Shown here: positions 17,113 to 26,371 of the stretch, one piece after another
How the letters are laid out: each line of letters begins with the position of its first letter
Position numbering within the stretch: the first letter of the stretch is position 1
Source of the DNA: Longimicrobiales bacterium
GTDB taxonomy: Bacteria; Gemmatimonadota; Gemmatimonadetes; Longimicrobiales; Gaopeijiaceae
Reading direction: 5' to 3'
Assembly: GCA_028278645.1 (NCBI GenBank)
Contig: JANQDZ010000002.1
Coordinates: 1-64,000, forward strand
DNA: 64,000 bases
Notes under the pieces: generated by a model
Databases searched by the model: none
The model's input: the letters and a program-made list of their open reading frames with translations, nothing else
What the model was told of the DNA's origin: nothing
Program-made: the position numbers and the translations under genes

Positions 17113-19789
17113 TGGCTCTCAGAGATACGAGGTTGGCGAAAAGACGGTAGGCGCCCGGAACGGCCTCGGGAAACTGCCGGAAAAACGCCAAGCCGGTATA
17201 GACGTAGACGCCCTCTCCCAGTCTCGCGGCCAAAAGGCCTCCCTGCCTGGGATCCTCGCCGGGATCCGCCATCTCCAACAATGGTGTGAAAGCCGAATCC
17301 CACTCCCTCAGGAAATAGAGACCTCTCTCCTGGACCCATCCGTCGAAATCCTCCACTCCGATTGGATTCGGCGTCTGGAAGGCAGGGTGGGAGGGATCCA
17401 ACATTGTCACCGAAGCCGTCTCGTCGGACACTCGGTCGTGGGGGCGATTCATTCCCACCGGGTATGGCGAAAAGCCCCCACGGTCGAATTCATACTTATT
17501 GTACTGGACGATCAGAGTCCCGCCGGCCCGGGCGAACTCCAAAAGCCTGTCGTTCGCTGACGCCGCATCGGGTCTGGTTTCATAAACCCTTATCCCCAGC
17601 ACCAAGGCGTCGTACTGGTTGAGATCCCCGGACCTCAGGTCTTCCGGGCCCAACAGGTCCACCGAAGCCCCCATCTGGCGAATCGCCTCGGGGCCTCCGT
17701 CTCCCGACCCCATCACGTACCCTACCCGAAGCCCCTCCGGCATGGAAACCGGGAACACCAACACCCTGGAGGTAGCCGACGGGAAGAGGGCCCCTCTGGG
17801 GATATGGGGATAGTCTACCAACGACACGCCATCACCGTACTTGCGCCCGCCATTGGTCAGGACCTCGGCCGTGATGGCGTATTCCCCTTCGTCCACGCCG
17901 GCGGCAGGGGTGACGCGAAATGAAAAGGTCACTTCCGGAGCGGTTGGGGAGATGACAAACGAATGTTCGGCGGGATCGGACCGCCAACCTCCCGGGAGCC
18001 CCAGGCTCACCCTCCCTTCGACCTGCTCCTCAGCCTGACTCGAGAGGCTCACCGTGAACTCCCGGGAGCCTCCGGCAGAGGAAGGCCAGGCCATGACGCC
18101 CGGATTCATTGAAACGGCGATGGCCGGCACGATCTGCACCGGCTTCGAGAACTCTCCGGTCGCTTTGTCCACTCCCCGGTAACGGGCGGGGGAAAAGACG
18201 TGGACTGGGCCGTCCTGGTCGGGAAGGTTGAAGGCTACCTTAGCGTGGAGGAGGTCCGGGTTGGCCGGTAAAGCCCACCAGCTCCTATCGCTGGGCCACT
18301 GGTACATCTCCCCATCCCGGGGCCTCGCCATGAAGTAGGCTCGGGAGGGATCGGCGTCCTCCGGAACCTGGAGGCGGAAACGCCACTGGGCCATGGTACC
18401 GGGAGCCACGTCCACATTTGTCCCCAACTCTCCCGTAGCGGTCCACCCCAGAGGCATAAAAAGATCGGCCGTAGCTCTGGACAGAGGGATCGATCCTCCG
18501 TTCCACAAAGAGATCACCCCGTCCACCGTCTCGCCAGGAACCACGAGGTCGTCATCAACTCGGATGTCCACCACCACACCAGCGGCCCGGAGGACGGCTT
18601 CCTGGACCAAGGGCATGCGATGCCGGAGAGTGGACTCCAAATCAGCCCCACCTCGGCTCGACTCCCCGGAATTCCGGCCACGCTCCAGAACCTCCATTGC
18701 GGTCGCCAAAGACCCCAGTGCGTCCCCGAGGGAAGGCGCCGAAGCCCAAGGATCGGAAACGTCCAGAGCTCCCTTGGCCTGAAGGAGAGACCGCCGGTAA
18801 GCCTCCAACTCCTGGACCACCTGACCTCGGATTCCCGGGGGCAGATCCTCAGCCAAGGCTACGAGGGCCGTGTCCACGCCGGCGAATATCTCATCCGGAC
18901 CCTCTTCCCCAACACGAGATTCCACTAGCGCCACCGTCGACCGCCTGGGCCCCATGGGCTGGGCCATCCCCATGTCCTGTGACTGGTGTTGGCTCCGCGA
19001 GTCCATGGCCACCTGGAAATGAGATCGGCCGAGAAGAGGATCGAAGGCGCCAGTTTCCAAGCCAGCGGTACCCTCCAGTGGGTTCCTTCGCGTAAGGCGA
19101 TAAAGCTTCTGGGGTGTCCACGCCGGGGCCCCGGCTGCGATCTGGTCCGGGAAGCGAGACGGATCGCCAGCAACATCGAAGACCTCATGGGAGATGATGC
19201 CAGCCACCTGGTGATGGCCGTGGCCGTCCCGCGGGGTACCGGAAAACACCGAAACGATCACCTGGGGACGGAAGGTCCGGACTACCCAGGTAACGTCCCT
19301 GAGGAGCTCCTCCCTGGGCCAGAACCCGAAGGTCTCCTCCGCAGACTTCGAGTAACCAAAGTCAAAAGCCCGGGTGAAGAATTGGCGACCACCGTCCAGA
19401 GCGCGAGCTGAGAGAAGCTCCCCCGTCCTTACCAAGCCCAACCCCTCGTCCATCTCGGGACCGATGAGGTTCTGCCCGCCCTCACCCCGGGTGAGACTCA
19501 GATAGGCCGTTTCTGCCCCCATGCCCCGGGCCAGGGCCGTGAGAAGCGATGTGTCCTCGTCATCCGGATGGGCGCCGATCATCAGGACCCGCTTCACCCC
19601 GTCGAGGCGTCGAAGCAAGAGGCCCGTACCCACGATCCCTTCTGACCAGGGGTCGTCCTGGGAGGAAATTCCGGAAGAAAGCCACGCCTCGAGTTCCGGA
19701 GTGTAGGATCCGTCGGAGGTTTGACCCTGGGAGGGCCCGCACGCCGCAAGGAGGGCGAGTGCCGAGATAAGAAGTGGTCTTTTCAGCAT
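17099..19789 (-). CDS. PIG-L/LmbE-family deacetylase lipoprotein
   Basis: An 896-residue exported lipoprotein (MLKRPLLISALALLAAC). Residues about 65-330 are a PIG-L/LmbE zinc N-acetyl-hydrolase domain: IGAHPDDEDTS (His74, Asp76-77), RGEGGQNLIG, RTGELLSARALDG and the third metal motif RDGHGHHQ (190-193). The middle holds immunoglobulin-like segments (VVDIRVDDDLVVPGETVDG; REFTVSLSSQAEEQVEGRVSLGLPGGW). The C-terminal about 200 residues resemble a class-I-glutamine-amidotransferase-like fold (LVLGIRVYETRPDA, GGTLIVQYNKYEF). The large fused form is common in Bacteroidetes and Gemmatimonadetes. It probably deacetylates an N-acetyl sugar or glycoconjugate outside the cytoplasm; the flanking transporters may take up the product. 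Confidence 0.85.
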   Translation of the reverse strand: MLKRPLLISALALLAACGPSQGQTSDGSYTPELEAWLSSGISSQDDPWSEGIVGTGLLLRRLDGVKRVLMIGAHPDDEDTSLLTALARGMGAETAYLSLTRGEGGQNLIGPEMDEGLGLVRTGELLSARALDGGRQFFTRAFDFGYSKSAEETFGFWPREELLRDVTWVVRTFRPQVIVSVFSGTPRDGHGHHQVAGIISHEVFDVAGDPSRFPDQIAAGAPAWTPQKLYRLTRRNPLEGTAGLETGAFDPLLGRSHFQVAMDSRSQHQSQDMGMAQPMGPRRSTVALVESRVGEEGPDEIFAGVDTALVALAEDLPPGIRGQVVQELEAYRRSLLQAKGALDVSDPWASAPSLGDALGSLATAMEVLERGRNSGESSRGGADLESTLRHRMPLVQEAVLRAAGVVVDIRVDDDLVVPGETVDGVISLWNGGSIPLSRATADLFMPLGWTATGELGTNVDVAPGTMAQWRFRLQVPEDADPSRAYFMARPRDGEMYQWPSDRSWWALPANPDLLHAKVAFNLPDQDGPVHVFSPARYRGVDKATGEFSKPVQIVPAIAVSMNPGVMAWPSSAGGSREFTVSLSSQAEEQVEGRVSLGLPGGWRSDPAEHSFVISPTAPEVTFSFRVTPAAGVDEGEYAITAEVLTNGGRKYGDGVSLVDYPHIPRGALFPSATSRVLVFPVSMPEGLRVGYVMGSGDGGPEAIRQMGASVDLLGPEDLRSGDLNQYDALVLGIRVYETRPDAASANDRLLEFARAGGTLIVQYNKYEFDRGGFSPYPVGMNRPHDRVSDETASVTMLDPSHPAFQTPNPIGVEDFDGWVQERGLYFLREWDSAFTPLLEMADPGEDPRQGGLLAARLGEGVYVYTGLAFFRQFPEAVPGAYRLFANLVSLRASDLR

Positions 19790-19871
19790 GAAGAGAGGAA
19801 CCCTCGGCGCCCCGCACAGGTTCCGTGTTCGTGCCCGTGGGCGGGCCGATTTCTGTCGTGCTTTCCGGGGC

Positions 19872-21218
19872 CTATCCCCCGAAAGCTGCCCGATATTCGC
19901 TGACCACGGCGATGAATGCATAGGTGGTGGCGAAGAGAATCACCGGAGGCAAAACGAACCGTACGGCTGTCATTACCAACGGCACCATCCGCTTCGACCT
20001 CTCGGAGGCACCTGCCCGCATCTCATCGGCAGCCCCGACTGCCACCCAGCCCACAAAGATCGCCATAAAAAATGCACCTAAGGCAAGCATCGCCTCAGCC
20101 AGCTTATCGATAACCCCCAGGAGGTCGATGGAGCTCGCCGGGAGAAGCCCCAGCAAAGCGATGAGGATCCCAGCCGCGATGGAAGCCGGTTTCCTCGGAA
20201 GCTTGAACTCGTCGATGACGGAAGCCGCCACGACTTCCAGAAGGGACACGGCAGAGGTGACCGCTCCGACGATGAGGGCGGTGAAAAAGAGAATCCCGAC
20301 GATCCGGCCGATGTCGCCCATGGCGACGAAAGCTCCCGGGAGGGCGATGAAGAGGGCACCAACGGTGCTTTCGCTCACGTCACCCTGAATCCCCAGCGCA
20401 TAGATGACCGGGAACACCACCAGCCCGGCAGTGAACGCCACACCAAAATCCGAAAAGGCGATGGTCGTGGCCTCCCCACCCAGGTTGGTATCCTTGGACA
20501 GGTAGGAGGAGAAGGTGAGCATACACCCCATCCCCAGACTCAGAGAGTAGAATGCCTGACCGGCAGCCTGGCTGAGAATGTAAGGATCCAACAAGCTTGG
20601 AAGATCCGGCCGGAGGTACTTTGCATACCCTTCCATGGCTCCATCCAGGGTGAAAGCCCAGATGGCCAGAATAACAAGGATGCCGAAGAGGACCGGCATC
20701 AGGACGAGCGCAGCACGCTCAATCCCTTTTTGGACTCCCATGCTCACAATGAGGATCGTCGTCCCCATGATGGCCAGGTGGTACCAGATGGGGGACATCC
20801 CGGTCGTGACCACACCGAACTGCTCCCCGGGATTGGCCGGGAACCCACTTATGATTCCGTCGATGGCGTACCTAACGACCCACCCTGCTATCACAGAGTA
20901 GTACGCCAGGATGATGAACCCGGTGATGACGTACATAAATCCCAAGAGGGACCAGCTTCTCCCTCCCAGTTTTCGGAGAGCTCCGATGGGAGAAAGGCCG
21001 GCGCCCCGGCCCACCGAGAATTCCGAAAGCATGAGGGGAATCCCGATGGCCAGCGTCAGGATTATGTAGAGGAACACAAAAGCCGCTCCCCCTCCTTCAG
21101 CCGCTACATACGGAAACCTCCACATATTCCCCAGGCCAACCGCACTTCCAACCGCCGCCAGGATGAAGCCTGCCCGAGTGTTGAATAGCTCCCGCTTGCC
21201 ATCTTGGTTGTGCTGCAT
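19872..21218 (-). CDS. Neurotransmitter:sodium symporter (NSS) family transporter
   Basis: A 448-residue LeuT-fold transporter. The hallmark helix-1 sequence GSAVGLGNMWRFPYVAAEGGGAAF is intact, and the rest shows about 11 helices, as in other bacterial members. Helix 6 reads GQAFYSLSLGMGCMLTFSSYL. These proteins take up amino acids with sodium. The 19872 stop is about 80 bases from the PIG-L lipoprotein start, so co-transcription is likely. Start ATG 21218 (MQHNQDGKRELFNTRAGF) fits the family. Confidence 0.94.
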   Translation of the reverse strand: MQHNQDGKRELFNTRAGFILAAVGSAVGLGNMWRFPYVAAEGGGAAFVFLYIILTLAIGIPLMLSEFSVGRGAGLSPIGALRKLGGRSWSLLGFMYVITGFIILAYYSVIAGWVVRYAIDGIISGFPANPGEQFGVVTTGMSPIWYHLAIMGTTILIVSMGVQKGIERAALVLMPVLFGILVILAIWAFTLDGAMEGYAKYLRPDLPSLLDPYILSQAAGQAFYSLSLGMGCMLTFSSYLSKDTNLGGEATTIAFSDFGVAFTAGLVVFPVIYALGIQGDVSESTVGALFIALPGAFVAMGDIGRIVGILFFTALIVGAVTSAVSLLEVVAASVIDEFKLPRKPASIAAGILIALLGLLPASSIDLLGVIDKLAEAMLALGAFFMAIFVGWVAVGAADEMRAGASERSKRMVPLVMTAVRFVLPPVILFATTYAFIAVVSEYRAAFGG

Positions 21219-21389
21219 GGTGTCCTCTGACTCGGAGGAATCCGGTGAAGCCTCGACCCCGATTCCGTTCGGGGAATCCGCAAATAGAAGGGAAGATTCA
21301 CGGGACCGTCAAGGAAGTCCTGCAGGACGGGGTGGGAGAGCGGTTGTCCGAATCCGGTCCGATGCGCTGCCCTGGGGCGGCTTAGGGCC

Positions 21390-22670
21390 TCACCCGATAG
21401 AGAGCTTCCGGACCACTACCCGTGGGACCCCCAACTCGTCTTCCTCGATGTATGCCGCCAGACCGCCAGGGCCAAAGGCGCTGGGGATCCTCACACCACC
21501 CGCGGCAGCAGTCCCCAGATACTGCCACGAAGAATCAATGAGGTCGGTGGGACCCGGCTCGCCCACTTCGGAACCATTCCGTTCGAGCCAGATTCGTCCC
21601 TCCCAATCCACCGCCAGCCTGGCCACCACTGGAATCTCCTCGGCAAACACCATGGTCTCCAGGCGGGCCTCCATCATGGCCTTTGCCTGGCCGGAGGCGA
21701 TGGAGCTGGTGTTCCCGTCGTCGGTCCGGATCATGATCCGCGGGCCCCCGGAGGCTTCCATGGACGCAACGCGCCTTTCCTTCTCCGCCTCCCGGTCCCG
21801 CCTCGTCACCTCCCGGGGAGAGTGGGCCCGGCGAATGAGACGCCCGATTTCCCCACCCACCGATAGGACTTTCACCGAATAAGTGGTGGAGTCAGCGACG
21901 GCCACGCGGCCATCAGGTAGAACGGCAGCCAAAAGCTCGGGATCAAAAGCCCGCATAGGGGGGCCCTGGAACCGGATGCCGCCGCCACCCGTCGTTTCCA
22001 GATCCGGGGCCCCTCCGGCCGTGGCTGGATCCCAAGACTCGTACAGGGTGTCTACTTGCACCTCGTCGCCCAGGGAGAAAAGGTGGACCGGACGACTGTT
22101 GGGGAATTCCATCCCGCCACCGGGAGTCCGTCGCATGCCCACCACGCCGCCCCCAGCCGAGAGAACCCGCCCGTCGGGCATAGAAAGAAGGTCCCCGGAA
22201 GGGAACAGCATTGTCCCGGGGCTCATGGGAACCGAAGTCTTGTAGCTTCCGTCCGGGTTGAAGACCACAAACCCGCCGTACCCCACATCAAAAACCCGCA
22301 CTTCCCCGTCCCTCGTCACCGAAAGAGCCATGGGCATTCCGAATTCCCCTGGCCCACCGCCTTCACCACCCATCTCCATGACGAGAGTGCCGTCTGGAGC
22401 CACCTTCACCACCCGGAAATTGTCCACGTCCAGGATGTACAGGTTCCCCTGGCCGTCAAAAGCCACGGCCGTGATCCGTGCAAAGGTCTCCCATTCATCA
22501 CCGGTCAGGGACCCCACCGAAAAGACATCCCGGGCACCTATCGCCAAGTCGCGATCCTCGGCGGGCAGATCAACCGTCTGCTGGCCCGGGATGGAAACCG
22601 GCGGAATCAGGAACAGGAACGCTGTGGCAAAGACCCTGGAAGTTCGGAAAGCTGAGACTGGACGACTCAT
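21390..22670 (-). CDS. NHL/6-bladed beta-propeller exported protein
   Basis: A 426-residue protein. ATG 22670 gives a clear signal peptide (SRVFATAFLFLIPPVSIPGQQ). Repeats of the form ITAVAFDGQGNLYILDVDNFRVVKVAPDG, MALSVTRDGEVRVFDVGYGGFVVFNPDG and LAAVLPDGRVAVADSTTYSVKVL are propeller blades. Residues about 290-340 are charged and may form a loop. Such propellers are very common in Gemmatimonadota and bind ligands or other proteins; no enzymatic motif is visible. Confidence 0.8.
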   Translation of the reverse strand: MSRPVSAFRTSRVFATAFLFLIPPVSIPGQQTVDLPAEDRDLAIGARDVFSVGSLTGDEWETFARITAVAFDGQGNLYILDVDNFRVVKVAPDGTLVMEMGGEGGGPGEFGMPMALSVTRDGEVRVFDVGYGGFVVFNPDGSYKTSVPMSPGTMLFPSGDLLSMPDGRVLSAGGGVVGMRRTPGGGMEFPNSRPVHLFSLGDEVQVDTLYESWDPATAGGAPDLETTGGGGIRFQGPPMRAFDPELLAAVLPDGRVAVADSTTYSVKVLSVGGEIGRLIRRAHSPREVTRRDREAEKERRVASMEASGGPRIMIRTDDGNTSSIASGQAKAMMEARLETMVFAEEIPVVARLAVDWEGRIWLERNGSEVGEPGPTDLIDSSWQYLGTAAAGGVRIPSAFGPGGLAAYIEEDELGVPRVVVRKLSIG

Positions 22671-22793
22671 TGCAGGACCTGTTAGAAAAAAGGCGTGGAT
22701 CGTGAGATGGTGACCCCTGTCCTTGGCATAGATGCGCTGTCTCGGGCCCAGAGTTGTCTCCCTGGCCCGGGGAAACTCTAAAGGAAAAGACCC

Positions 22794-23159
22794 ATGCAAA
22801 GTGAACCCGTGAACCTCGCCGGCGCCGTCGCCCAAATCCAAGACTACTGGGACCCTCACATCGTGGGGGAGCTCAACGGTCAGCATGTAAAGCTGGCGAA
22901 GGTGAAAGGGGAGTTCATCTGGCACCATCACGAGAACGAAGACGAGCTGTTTCTAGTACTGAAGGGCGTTCTTCACCTTGAGATGAGGAATCGCACTGTA
23001 ACGCTGGAGGAAGGAGACTTTTTCGTGGTTCCGAAGGGAGTCGAGCACAAACCCGTCGCCGAAGACGAGGTGCACCTGTTAATGTTCGAACCGGCTTCCA
23101 CCCTGAACACGGGAAATGTCAGGAATGAACGAACGGTGGATCGGCTCCGGCGGATTTGA
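22794..23159 (+). CDS. Cupin-domain protein
   Basis: A 121-residue single-domain cupin. Motif 1 is FIWHHHENEDELFLVLKG (metal-binding His-x-His...Glu) and motif 2 is GDFFVVPKGVEHKP. AAAGGAAAAG precedes ATG 22794. It is followed 27 bases later by a haloalkane-dehalogenase-like gene, probably co-transcribed. Small cupins like this can be mannose-6-phosphate-isomerase-like or oxygenase-like; the function cannot be fixed. Confidence 0.88.
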   Translation: MQSEPVNLAGAVAQIQDYWDPHIVGELNGQHVKLAKVKGEFIWHHHENEDELFLVLKGVLHLEMRNRTVTLEEGDFFVVPKGVEHKPVAEDEVHLLMFEPASTLNTGNVRNERTVDRLRRI

Positions 23160-23186
23160 ACAGAGCGTTCTCAACAGAGAGCAACC

Positions 23187-24047
23187 ATGACCTCCACAGA
23201 CTTCCGACCGGACGCCCGCCTCTTCCCCTTCGAATCACGATGGCACGACGACTCCTCGGGAAAAATCCACTACATCGACGAGGGTGAGGGCTCCCCGATT
23301 CTCTTCCTCCATGGGAATCCGACCTGGAGCTTCCTATACCGTGGCATCATCATCCGGCTCAAGAAGAACTTCCGTTGTATCGCCCTGGACCTTCCGGGAT
23401 TCGGACTATCGGACCACCCTCTGGACTACCGCTACACGCCCGAAGAGCACGCCCGAGCCGCACGGAGGTTCGTCCGCGATCTAGACCTCAAGGACCTCAC
23501 CATCATGGGCCATGACTGGGGCGGCCCCATCGGTATGAGGGTGGCGGTGGAAGAGCTGAATCGAGTCCGCGCCCTCGTGATGGGCAACACCTGGTATTGG
23601 CCAACCACCGCCCTGCACCTGAAAGTTTTCAGTTGGATCATGTCCACCGGGTACATTCAGGGCATGATCCACAAGAAGAACCTCTTTGTTGAACGCATCA
23701 TCCCACTGGGCGTCAAACACCCCCTGGCCGGGGAGGTGCTTCAGCACTACCGAGGCCCCTTCCCCACCGTGGACAGCCGGGCCGGCGTAGCCGAATTCGC
23801 GCGACAGATCAGTCTGTCGGCGAACTGGTTGGCCCAGATCGAGATCGATGTCCGAAGGCATCTTCGGGAGATCCCGATCCTCCTGACCTGGGGAATGGAG
23901 GACCTGGCCTACACACCGGCGTTCATGGACACTTTTTTGAGAGATTTCGAGAGCGCCAGCGTGGTCCGCTTGGACGCGAAGCACTACATCCAGGAAGACG
24001 CCCCGGGCGAGGTGAGCCAGGCGATCAGGGAATTCCTGGCTAGCTGA
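23187..24047 (+). CDS. Haloalkane dehalogenase-like alpha/beta hydrolase
   Basis: A 286-residue hydrolase with the dehalogenase signature. HGNPTWSFLYR holds Asn44, GHDWGGPIG holds the nucleophile Asp110 and Trp111, the acid is probably Asp239 (TWGMEDLAY) and the base is His266 (DAKHYIQEDAP). An Asp-His-Asp triad with an Asn-Trp halide pair is the pattern given for subfamily III haloalkane dehalogenases. It may release halide from a haloalkane, although many members have no known natural substrate. An epoxide hydrolase is less likely because of the Asn44/Trp111 pair. Confidence 0.82.
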   Translation: MTSTDFRPDARLFPFESRWHDDSSGKIHYIDEGEGSPILFLHGNPTWSFLYRGIIIRLKKNFRCIALDLPGFGLSDHPLDYRYTPEEHARAARRFVRDLDLKDLTIMGHDWGGPIGMRVAVEELNRVRALVMGNTWYWPTTALHLKVFSWIMSTGYIQGMIHKKNLFVERIIPLGVKHPLAGEVLQHYRGPFPTVDSRAGVAEFARQISLSANWLAQIEIDVRRHLREIPILLTWGMEDLAYTPAFMDTFLRDFESASVVRLDAKHYIQEDAPGEVSQAIREFLAS

Positions 24048-24059
24048 CCGGAGGGCCAC

Positions 24060-24180
24060 TCCTCCCCCGGGTCCTCTACAGCCTCGTACGAGAACGTGTT
24101 GTAGGTGGTGAAAGCACCCATAAACCCCATGGTCACCATGGTCCGGGCCTCGGCCGACCAGGCCAGACTTTCGAAGGATG
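24060..24180 (-). pseudogene. crcB: Remnant of a CrcB/FluC fluoride channel gene
   Basis: On the minus strand, reading from about 24180 to 24060, the frame encodes MVTMGFMGAFTTYNTFSYEA, which matches the highly conserved GFxGxFTTFSTFS segment of FluC (the Thr/Phe pore segment). Only about 35 residues around this motif remain. The upstream helices are missing (the arrestin-like gene ends at 24195) and the frame then runs antisense through the dehalogenase 3-prime end. It is therefore a fragment, not a working channel. Confidence 0.65.
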
Positions 24181-24194
24181 GACCTCGTCCGCTT

Positions 24195-25691
24195 CTATCC
24201 CTTGGCCAGGAGCTCCGGCCGTTTCCGGAGTCGATCCCAGTCGTTCACCACTCCCCGCACGACATGCGAGGACCCCGGTTCCCACCCTTTCACCTCTTCG
24301 TTCCGTGCCTCTGGGAAATAGACCGTTACCTCCTGATCGGATCCGATGATGGTTCCGGTGACGGTTTGCCCGTTCCGGTATTCGGAACCGGTGAAGGCTC
24401 CAAAAGTCCGGTCCACCCTCTTCACTTCCAGGGTGAACTCGAAGGTTCTCCCCTTGAGGTCCCTGATAAGGAGGTCCCTTTCCCCGCCGAAGATCTGAGC
24501 TTCCAGGATTGCTGTCACCGCAAGGTGGAGGGGTGCATCCGGCGGTTCGGAGGCTGGCTCGACGTCGGGTCCGGGTACCGGCTCCAGTTCGGGCACGACC
24601 TCCGGGTCCGGTTCGGCTTCGGTTTCGGGCTCGCGAGTTTCTTCCTCCACCGGCTCTTCAGCCCCCAAGCCCAGGAACGGAGGTAGGAGAGCTTCCATCT
24701 CCTCCTCAGGAAGCAAACGATCTTCCCCCGGCCAGACCACGAAGGGAATCCTCTTCACCCAGTCAGGCCAATTGGGGATGTCCAGTTTGACCCTGGCCTC
24801 CCAGAGGATCTTGTTGGCCCCACCCCTGAAGCTGGTGGGCACTCCCTCCGGAATCCGGACCGATCCGTGGAAAACGTGGGGTTCCCGTCCCTCGAGCTCC
24901 ATCGCGCCAGAAAGAGCCACGACCTTTTTGAATAGCTTGTGGGTGTGAGTCCGGCGACTGGATCCCGAGCCGGCCACGCATACCTCCTGTGCCGCCACCT
25001 CCAGGACCGCCATGTTGATCCGGGTGAGTTTCCGAGGAAATACCTTCACTTCCACCTCGGCCTTCTCACCTGGCGCCACCACCAGGGACGTCAGGTAAGC
25101 CGAGGCGTTCCCCATTCTCGTTTCCCCCAGAGTCTTGAAATACGGGAGATAAAAGAAGCCTCCGGCCAGCAGGAAGAGGAATCCTTCGGCTCCTACCGAC
25201 GCCATCATGATCAGTCCTACCACCATGGCGATGGAACCTATGGCCGCGCTGCACCCCGGGACGACTTGCTCCACCGGTCTCTCTGGCGCCTCCAAAAGGG
25301 GGGGAGGTGGAGCTACCGGCAGTCCCGGTAGAAGCACATACTCCTCCGCACGCCTCGGGTCCCTGGCCCAGGGCTGGTCCACCTGCACCTCCACATACTG
25401 ATCCACGTTCAAGAAGCGGCCGTGGTAGGTGAAAGGACCTGGTGGAGCCGGGAACTCGAACCGGAACTCGTGGAGATGTTCTCTGGAAAGGGGGCCGGTA
25501 TGAAGCCGGGTCACCGTAGGCTCGCCCTTATCTGCGTTGCCCTTGCCGTGGGTTCGCCAGTAGGTCCTGAGACGCACCGCTTTGCACTGGTCTCCGCTGG
25601 GCGCTCTGATGAGGACCTTGCCGGTTACACTTTCGCCGACACGGTAGGTCCGGTCTTCCCGGTCGAACTCGATACAGAGATACTCTCTCAT
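24195..25691 (-). CDS. Arrestin-like membrane protein of unknown function
   Basis: A 498-residue protein. Residues 1-125 look like an arrestin-fold beta-sandwich (MREYLCIEFDREDRTYRVG; FRFEFPAPPGPFTYHGRFLNVDQYVEVQVD). Residues about 150-190 form two membrane helices, and residues about 200-325 are a second arrestin-like sandwich (VVAPGEKAEVEVKVFPRKL; HVFHGSVRIPEGVPTSFRG). A Pro/Glu-rich acidic linker (340-395) leads to a C-terminal all-beta, OB-like domain (395-498). The start overlaps the upstream AAA ATPase stop by 4 bases. The fold call is by eye from sandwich-strand patterns. The family is not familiar to me. Confidence 0.6.
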   Translation of the reverse strand: MREYLCIEFDREDRTYRVGESVTGKVLIRAPSGDQCKAVRLRTYWRTHGKGNADKGEPTVTRLHTGPLSREHLHEFRFEFPAPPGPFTYHGRFLNVDQYVEVQVDQPWARDPRRAEEYVLLPGLPVAPPPPLLEAPERPVEQVVPGCSAAIGSIAMVVGLIMMASVGAEGFLFLLAGGFFYLPYFKTLGETRMGNASAYLTSLVVAPGEKAEVEVKVFPRKLTRINMAVLEVAAQEVCVAGSGSSRRTHTHKLFKKVVALSGAMELEGREPHVFHGSVRIPEGVPTSFRGGANKILWEARVKLDIPNWPDWVKRIPFVVWPGEDRLLPEEEMEALLPPFLGLGAEEPVEEETREPETEAEPDPEVVPELEPVPGPDVEPASEPPDAPLHLAVTAILEAQIFGGERDLLIRDLKGRTFEFTLEVKRVDRTFGAFTGSEYRNGQTVTGTIIGSDQEVTVYFPEARNEEVKGWEPGSSHVVRGVVNDWDRLRKRPELLAKG

Positions 25692-26335
25692 GTCTCGTCC
25701 GCGAGTTTTTGATACCGGTCGTAAAGGTCGGACTGAATGGCCTTCAGGTCGGGGCCGTGAAGAGCCAAGAGGCTACTGAGAGTACCCTCCTCCACGGCCG
25801 GCAGGGGACCGGGGCCCCGTCGGGCCCATTCAAGTCTCCGCTCCACCATCCGTTCGAGCCGCGGGAGGCCCAGCTCGTCCGCCAAACGGACCGTCCGCGT
25901 TTCGATACCCGCCTGTCGGAAGGATACTGTCAGATCCCGCTGGGTCGCCACGGCCAGCCTTTGGAAACGGAGAAACCCTCCCAGCAGCGACGGGGACGCC
26001 ATATGGGCATCATCAACAAAAAGGACCCTCCCCTGCGAAGCTGGGAGCTCAGGCCAGCCTCGAACAGGACACCAGGCCAGCCAGACGGAATCGGGGAACA
26101 GCTCCCTCAGAGCCTGGAGCGCGGTCGTCTTCCCACACCCCGATGGCCCGAGGACTTGGAGGGCCCTGGCATCATCACCGTCGGGGGTGGTTCCCTCCCC
26201 CAAGGTGATCTTCGCCCCCAAAAAAGAAGGCCAGTCCTCCAACCCTCCCGAAAAGAGATCCTGGCGATCGTCCTCATCCGGCTCGCCGAAGGGGTTCCAG
26301 CGAAGGTTGAGCCTGGCAAAAGGAAAGGAGGCCAT
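25688..26335 (-). CDS. AAA ATPase, ExeA-like
   Basis: A 215-residue P-loop ATPase. Walker A GPSGCGKTT is at residues 63-71 and Walker B VLFVDDAH at 104-111. The N-terminal FARLNLRWNPFGEPD resembles the NPF opening of ExeA/GspA-type ATPases. A C-terminal helical lid with LVDELGLPRLERMVERRLEW-type sequence follows. It is the first gene of a two-gene operon with the arrestin-like membrane protein, suggesting an ATP-driven membrane complex. The tRNA operon terminator lies just upstream. Confidence 0.8.
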   Translation of the reverse strand: MASFPFARLNLRWNPFGEPDEDDRQDLFSGGLEDWPSFLGAKITLGEGTTPDGDDARALQVLGPSGCGKTTALQALRELFPDSVWLAWCPVRGWPELPASQGRVLFVDDAHMASPSLLGGFLRFQRLAVATQRDLTVSFRQAGIETRTVRLADELGLPRLERMVERRLEWARRGPGPLPAVEEGTLSSLLALHGPDLKAIQSDLYDRYQKLADET

Positions 26336-26371
26336 TCCCGAAGGTAATGGCTGGATTTGGAGGGGACAGAT

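Noticed and set aside
24195-25691. Idea that the arrestin-like/AAA pair is a known secretion (ExeAB) system
   Set aside because: The AAA partner is ExeA-like but ExeB-type peptidoglycan-binding features are absent from the membrane partner.
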